From Sorghum bicolor (Eukaryota; Streptophyta; Magnoliopsida; Poales; Poaceae): DNA of 64,000 nucleotides. A program made the position numbers and the translations under genes. The stretch is taken from positions 21,044,294-21,108,293 of the forward strand of contig NC_012877.2 in assembly GCF_000003195.3 (NCBI RefSeq), given 5' to 3'. Below, one piece after another: positions 57,995 to 64,000 of this stretch; within the stretch, counting starts at the first letter, position 1, and each line of letters starts with the position of its first letter. The notes below the pieces were generated by a model. It did no database searches and was not told the origin of the DNA. It worked only from the letters and a program-made list of their open reading frames with translations.

Positions 57995-60900
57995 ATGACA
58001 ACGGCAATGGAGCGCGCGTCGGAGACGGCGACCTCGGGGTACACGACGACGGCCCAATGCCGCACCAGGCAGCCGACGGTGAGACCCGGGGCCACGGCCT
58101 CGCTTTTCAGCAAGGGTACGACGCCGACTCCTACATTGACCGACCACGGTGGAGTTGATGGCAGTCATGAAACCGACAGCCGACGTCGCTCCACAACTTT
58201 TGGACCTCAATTCAGGCCATTCGACCCCTCCGGCATCGGTAAGCATTCATGAAACCTAGCTTATCGTATCTTGTTGTAGTGTCTTAGACAATCTTTTTTT
58301 TCTTAGCGGTATGCTGCTGTGCTTGGAAGAAACCATGGGTTCCTCTCAAAACATAAATTGATAGCCATCGGTCATTTAAAATCAACTAATAATAATCTTG
58401 GGTATTTTAGTACTCTTAATTAATTGAGACCATTGGTTCTAATAGGTGGTGTCCTTTTTCGAGCATGATCTGAAAGCCCAGGCTGGTGCTGCCCTTCCTG
58501 TGCTTGTGTAATAAGAGATGCACAAGCTAGTGAAGAATCGGAATTTTTTAACCATTAGATCTCACCAAATGAATGGCTGTCCTTTATTTCAAGCACTGTA
58601 AAATTTCTCTTTTCTATATTGTTTTTAGGGTAATGGGTTGAATTAAGGCATTAGTGTGCATCAGCATATAATTTTGAGTTGTAGTTCACAATCTGTAGCA
58701 AATAAAGTTAGTGGCATTCACATGTCTTTTGATCAAGTTATAAGTACACCTAAAATCAGTTCCATTATTTGAATTAATTGCATTGTGAATCAAGTTATAA
58801 GTACACCTAAAATCAGTGCCTATGAGTTGTTTTATGCCTGCACTAACATATGATTAGTGTACTGAAATAAAATTATTTAGTTTCCATTCAACTATGTCAT
58901 CCAAGTATGTGTGAATATGATTCCAGGGAGAATATGACGCCAGAAGAATCTGAATCTTGGACTCTATATTCTCAACTCATAGTGGCAACACGTGATAAGG
59001 AATTTGCTGAAATTGAAATAGATAGGGGCGATATCACATTTGCCAACTTGTTAACAATGAAATCACGTTTCGGGTACTCTGCGATGAGAGACTTCTTATA
59101 CTATAAGGAACGAAGTGGTAATGGTGTAGCTAGACTTGTAGAAATTGATTCGGATTTAGAAGCTGGTGGAATGATAACAATGAATTATGAGGAGAGAGAA
59201 GTCAGATTAGTATTGAGCAAGGATCCAATAACTGAGCCAAATGTTAGCATAACACCCATCAAACTACCTCTGGGTACACCATTTTATGAAGATTTCACAG
59301 ATGAGCCAATTGATGACTACAAGGATTGGCTTGAAGAACTGCATGCGAACGGCGAAGGCACGGGTAAATAAGTTGCCACACTTGTGTCCATAATTGTATC
59401 TTAATTCTTTGGTACTTAATTTACTAATATAATCATGTCTCTAGAATTTAAGGATACATTCAGAAAAGATACATTCAAAACATACAGGGAATGGTTAAGT
59501 GTGGAAGGAAAACGTGAAGACATCGGTAATATAATATTTCTCTCCAAGCTGTCAATCAATTTAACTGTTCTTCACATACCATTTTAACTTATGGTCTATT
59601 GTTGGCAGAGGCATATGAAGAGAACCCTAGCACTCAGTCAAGTGAAGCCAGCAATCCAACACCACCAACACAGCGACCAAGTCATGCTCGGCGCGTAAAA
59701 CAAGTGATCAATAATAGTAAGACATATTTTACTCTGCCAAACACAAAGAGTTGTCCTGGCACTCACTTGTATAATCATATAATTGATGTTTGATTTCTAT
59801 TCCATCGTATGTCATTTTGAAGGACAGCACGGCAGCGAAAAGAGGAAGTATAAAGGACGTGGGACCATCAAGGGTACAGTTGTATCAAACAAAAGAGCTA
59901 GGAATGGCACTCAAAAATTGAAAGTTCAAATTTCAAGTAGAACGGGAGGACCTGTAGGTGATAACTATAGGTCTTTTGTTGATAAAATTGTAGTGTTTAT
60001 AAGGATACATGCTCCCTTATTGGAGTGGGGAAGTGGAAACACATTGACCATGAAGTTAGAGAAATGATAGCAGAAGAAATAATTGTAAGCTTCCTATCTT
60101 TTTGGTCCATATACCAATCTTAATTGTGAAACAGTGTAACAATTGACCCGGTTTGTTTAATTTCTCTTGAACAGGACAAGTGGGACCTTGAGGATACAGA
60201 GGAAAACAAGCAACTGATATAGAGTATCGCTAGTGACCGTTACAAAGGATGGCGATCAACATTTAGTGCCACGTACAGAACATATGAAGATTATGAGGAG
60301 AGAATGAGACATAAGCTTGAAGATCTGCACATAGTTGAATGGCCTAGTGTTGTATTTTGGCACTGAGGAATTCAAGGTTTGATGCACTTTATTTTTTTTT
60401 TGCTAAATACACTTTATAGAGACAGATAAATTATTCAAAGCACTGTTTTTAAATACAAATATAATATGCAGAGAATTAGCAACAAGAATTCTGGAAAACG
60501 TGGATGTGGACAAACAAAGCATATGATGGGATCAAAGTCTTTTGCTTAGATTAGCTATGAAATGGTAATGACATTACAAGCACTTGTAAATGTTTCATTA
60601 CTTGATCAAATATTTATTTGTTTCATGTTGGCCAAAATTAGAGGGACCCAGAAACTGGGGAAGAGCCTAATGATTTGGATCTTTGGGCAAAAACACACAG
60701 TAAGGAAGGGAAATGGACAAACGATGCATTTAAGGTTGTCTATGTGCCTATGCAAAATTTTCTACAACCCTTACTAAATAATCCATAGTATTGCTCTTCC
60801 ATTCCAGTTTAGTTTAACACTTTTGAAGTCTTATGTGTGCTAGGAAGCTGCTTCGAGCAAAATTGCAGAGAAGGAAACAGAGTCACCAGATAACTTTATT

Positions 60901-61980
60901 TCTTCAGTAGAGAGAAACCTTATTTTCCAGGCAGCATACAAGCAAAGTACTAGATGCAGATCATCCAAGGTTCATGGTAATGGGTATTTGGCAAAGTATC
61001 CAAGTAGAAGGCAGCTAATGATTGGACGTTTAGATGACCAGGCCCGTTCTGAAATGACATCCCATAAGCAAAATGAAGAGCTGGAGGGTGCGCTTGAGAA
61101 GGTACAAGAACAACTTGAAGCCGAGAAGGGAGAACATAAGCGTGACAAGGAAGAATTGCAGAAAGCAAGGGAGTCTGATAAAGAAGAACTTAGACAAGAG
61201 TTTTTATCAATGCTAGCAGCTCAAAGGCAAGGAACAGTACAGCAGATAATAGTAATGTTCAACTCAAATAATTATGAAAGCTAGTATACGTATGCTTTAA
61301 TGAAAGTGTGTAGCTGGTTCCAATTCATTACCTTGTTTTGATTCCTTAATTTTTTGAACCATGCACCTTTATTGCTGTATTAGGTTTTTTTATGTTATTA
61401 CAGAGCTAAATTAAATGGCTGTTTATGGGAGCTAAGTAGTAGTATTAATAAAAAGTTTTAAATGCAGGTTAACACAGGTACTACCGAAACAGCAGCCAAT
61501 GGAACACCCTCAATTGCTTCTGAAACAATCTTGAATCAAACAGAAGAAACAACACACAACAATGAAGCAACATTAGATCAGGTTATTTTATAATTGAAAA
61601 TATTTACAACAATCAAGAATTAGTGCACCACTCCTAATTTTTTTCATGTGATCTATTGAGTTACAGAATAACCAACAAGTCATCCAGAAAGAACAACCTG
61701 CAGCTCTGACAAGTGCAGTTACCAATGTGCGCACCACTCGAGGTAGTCTTAACAGAAACCAATAACATAACAAAGAAGGGAATGCTACAATCAATTTTAT
61801 TCCTCCAAAACAATTAGCTGATGATGCTGCTGCTGCAAAAAGACGACCAAGCAAAAAGATTGGAATGTAAGTTTTGGTTCTATTGGATATGCCTAATTGG
61901 TTTTGTACTAATTAATACTTACACCGCTTTCTTGGTCATGCAGATAGGACACTAAGCAAGATTGGTGAAGGTTAGTGTGC
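57995..61980 (+). pseudogene. CACTA-2 Ptta/En/Spm family gene (Transposase_24), many exons
   Basis: Exons joined by GT-AG borders, the first five all splitting codons after base 1: 57995-58238, 58917-59363, 59445-59525, 59609-59716, 59823 to about 60080. Then about 60178-60375, 60475-60563, 60642-60776, 60842-61254 and 61469-61870. The Transposase_24 core is in the middle (GTQKLKVQISSRTGGPVGDN, KHIDHEVREMIAEE, DRYKGWRSTF, DPETGEEPNDLDLWAKTHS). A coiled coil follows (61040-61220), then a Gln/Thr/Asn-rich tail. Breaks are a one-base loss near 60040, TAG 60220 and a shift near 60345. In En/Spm this gene class binds subterminal repeats. The first two exons are not recognised. Confidence 0.72.
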
Positions 61981-63329
61981 CCCTATGTTTTATGTTTATC
62001 TTTGACTAGTACTGAGTGTGTTCAAACCATTTCCTATGTCCACTTAATACGTTTTAATGTACAGGGATGTTTCAGTATTTTGAGGGCAATAGAAAACTAT
62101 GATAATGTTTCAGTCAATAATTAGCAATTGCACTTTGGCGATGTTGATGGGAGGAAACTCGAATCTAGGATATATTGTTTCAATAGCTAGTCCACATACA
62201 AAATTCCTAATCACTTACCGGCCATTAGTGTTAGTAGCTTAGTTTTGTTTTGCCTGGCCTGACTATTGGGACCAGGTCTGCTGGGTAGGTGTTAGCTGTG
62301 GTCAACTGAATTTTTTCCACCCTGCTAATTCATTGAAGAACAACTAAGGGGAATGTACAGTTTGTATAGTTTTGTTTGAGAGGAATATTTCGTGTTTTAA
62401 ATGACCATTTCTGTGAACTGTGAAAGTAAAAAAGTTGTATAGGATTTGAGTATCTTTTCTATCCTAAAATTTCATGATTTTATCCTATCTGGTTTTGGAG
62501 CTATGAATTTTTGAAGTCTACTGTCATGATTTTGCTATCATTTTGCTATGTGCTGTGCAGATTTGAGCTTTTGTGTAATTCGACTTTGTTAACTCCAAAA
62601 CTAGCTCATGTTGATAACTAGGGAGTTGTAGTGTTTTTTATGAGATTTCAAAATTGTTTGGTTAGCTATAACGCCATATATGAATTTCTGAAGTTCATTG
62701 ATAATTATTGAGCAGCATGTCTATGGGTCTATTCTATCAGCTGCATACACTAGCCATTGCAGTCTAAGGGGGTTGCAGATAGAGTAGACTGATTGATCTA
62801 CTTTGGACTGGTATATAATCTATATTATATTCTCTAGTGAAACATACACATGCTTGGTACTACACTGAATGGTGTCCTAGCAATTTGCCATGTCTTCTAG
62901 ACTGATAATTAAGCTATAATGGCTAGTGTCTAGACTAATTGGTTAGTGTCTGTATATAATTCAAAAGCTTCAATTTTCAGTAAGGTAACACTTCCCAGCA
63001 CCTACCATACTTGGCTGTTTACTTATTGAATTATCAAATTTCAGGTGACCCAAGGAGTGTTGTTCTTCACTTCTTCGGACTTGCACTCACATCCAGCTTG
63101 TTGCTTGCACGAGTCATGGGATGGTCAATATCAAGCTAAACCAACCTTAAGTGGAGACTACTGCCTAGGCACTTTACATTTTTGCTATTCAAAAACAATG
63201 GGTCGAATAATTTATTATGTGTTGGTTTGTACAAAGTGTGTTTTCATATGTATGTGTTTATTTCTAGATGTGAACAAACAGATCATATTTTGGTTTAATG
63301 GATTTATTCAAATGTTGTGTGGATGCTTA
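61981..63329. other. CACTA-2 spacer right of the Ptta gene
   Basis: AT-rich DNA without a supported gene. It probably holds the 3' UTR of the Ptta gene; the 149-codon plus-strand frame at 63045-63494 runs into the subterminal repeats and lacks protein features. Confidence 0.45.
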
Positions 63330-64000
63330 TTGAGTTTTAATCAATTAATGGCATTGCAATATTATCTGGTGGCACCAAACAAAAAACGTTGTAAAAGCGC
63401 ATATTGGCAACGACAATTTGAAAGTGGCGATTGCACAAGTTGCGACCTTTTTTTGGTGTTGCAAATATGTCCTATTGCAACACTCATTATGTAATGCGAT
63501 AGACTGACTTACAGCAACGAATCCTTGGGCGTGGCAAATACACAAGTTGCAACCACTTGTTGGTGTTGCGACAAACTTTTTTTGCCACACTCGTTATGTG
63601 TAGCAATAGCTCTTGCACCTTATAGCAACCAAACTTTAGGTGTGGCAATTGCACTTGTTGCCACGACTTCTTCGTGTTGTGATATAATCCTTGTTGCCAC
63701 ACGCATTATGCATAGCAATAGCTCCTGCACCTTATAGCAACCAAACCTCGGTCGTGGCAATTGCACCTGTAGCCACCACTTCGTAGTGTTGCGATATAAT
63801 CTTTGTTGCAACACTAACTACTGTGGCAATACATTATGTTGCAACGCATGTTTGTTGTTGCTACTGCACCATTTGCAATGACATAGGCACGTTGCCATTG
63901 CAAGATACAACAACGCCTACGGTGTTGCATTAGTTGTTGTGGCCACGCTTACAACCGTAGCAAAATCATAGGTTGCAACGCCCATGGTGTTGCAATTGCA
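63330..64000 (+). repeat. CACTA-2 right subterminal repeats
   Basis: Dense short motifs such as GTTGCAAC, GGCAATTGCAC, TAGCAACCAA and GTTGCCAC in alternating orientation, like those at 39830-40370. Three units of about 100 bases are visible between 63505 and 63800, each with CTTATAGCAACCAAAC or a near copy. The terminal repeat itself lies beyond the window. Confidence 0.78.

Larger units (their letters stand above)
39803..64000 (+). mobile_element. CACTA-2, En/Spm-like DNA transposon (right end outside window)
   Basis: Starts with CACTACTAGATTTTGACC, a CACTA terminal repeat, preceded by GTG (possible 3-base target duplication). The same short subterminal motifs are found at 39830-40370 and 63330-64000, and between them lie a TNP2-type transposase and a Ptta/En/Spm gene on the plus strand. 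R5 (43790-49767) is nested inside. Without R5 the element is at least 18 kb. The right terminal repeat is not in the window. Confidence 0.82.

Noticed and set aside
1..64000. An undescribed host defence or metabolic gene cluster
   Set aside because: Every supportable coding region belongs to a transposable element; the best unknown is the CACTA-2 accessory gene.

Overview
This window looks like repeat-rich nuclear DNA from a grass, probably a panicoid, although species cannot be read from sequence alone. I found no ordinary host gene. Nearly every supportable feature belongs to nested transposable elements: two En/Spm-like CACTA DNA transposons and five LTR retrotransposons. Introns have GT-AG borders, primer-binding sites match plant tRNA 3' ends, and the protein families (Ptta/En/Spm transposase, TNP2-type transposase with DUF4218/DUF4216, Tat-lineage gag-pol, putative gypsy-type 'Transposase_28') are typical of grass genomes.

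Left block (1-17890). CACTA-1 runs on the minus strand and carries the end of a TNP2-type transposase (12003-13537) and an En/Spm-family second gene (1-389 plus 8690-9921). A young LTR element, R1 (390-8684, TSD ATGAG), sits inside an exon of the second gene. R1 encodes only gag plus two tandem protease-like domains and has no reverse transcriptase or integrase. A second element, R2 (13538-17873), a Tat-lineage Ty3/gypsy copy, interrupts the TNP2 gene. R2 is cut off inside its reverse transcriptase at a short telomere-like CCCTAAA tract (17871-17890).

Middle block (17891-39461). This is the remnant of a minus-strand LTR element, R3. It has a degenerate Met-tRNA primer site at 20045-20056 and what appears to be a single LTR of about 5 kb, which is split by a complete 14.4-kb Tat-lineage element, R4 (24127-38555, TSD AGTTG). 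R4 has minus-strand gag-pro-RT-RNaseH-integrase. On the opposite strand it has a six-exon gene with its own TATA box encoding a Transposase_28-type protein with a coiled-coil tail.

Right block (39803 to beyond 64000). CACTA-2 starts with CACTACTAG and short GTTGCAAC-type subterminal repeats, which reappear at 63330-64000. Inside it are a minus-strand accessory gene of unknown function (43273-41561), a decayed TNP2-type transposase (51160-54842) and a many-exon Ptta/En/Spm gene (57995-61980). The first two appear to be divergently transcribed from one short promoter region that holds repeated TGATCACGTA boxes. R5 (43790-49767, TSD ACGTC), the same family as R2, landed in that promoter. R5 contains a 100-N assembly gap with duplicated flanks (about 46637-47019 and 47202-47584).

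The signals most worth follow-up are: a TAG codon conserved at the gag-pro/pol junction of three Tat copies from two families; the antisense gene of R4; the tandem protease-like domains of R1; the divergent promoter and duplicated exon in the CACTA-2 accessory gene; and stop codons that arose mostly by CAG-to-TAG or CGA-to-TGA change, as expected of methylated, silenced DNA.
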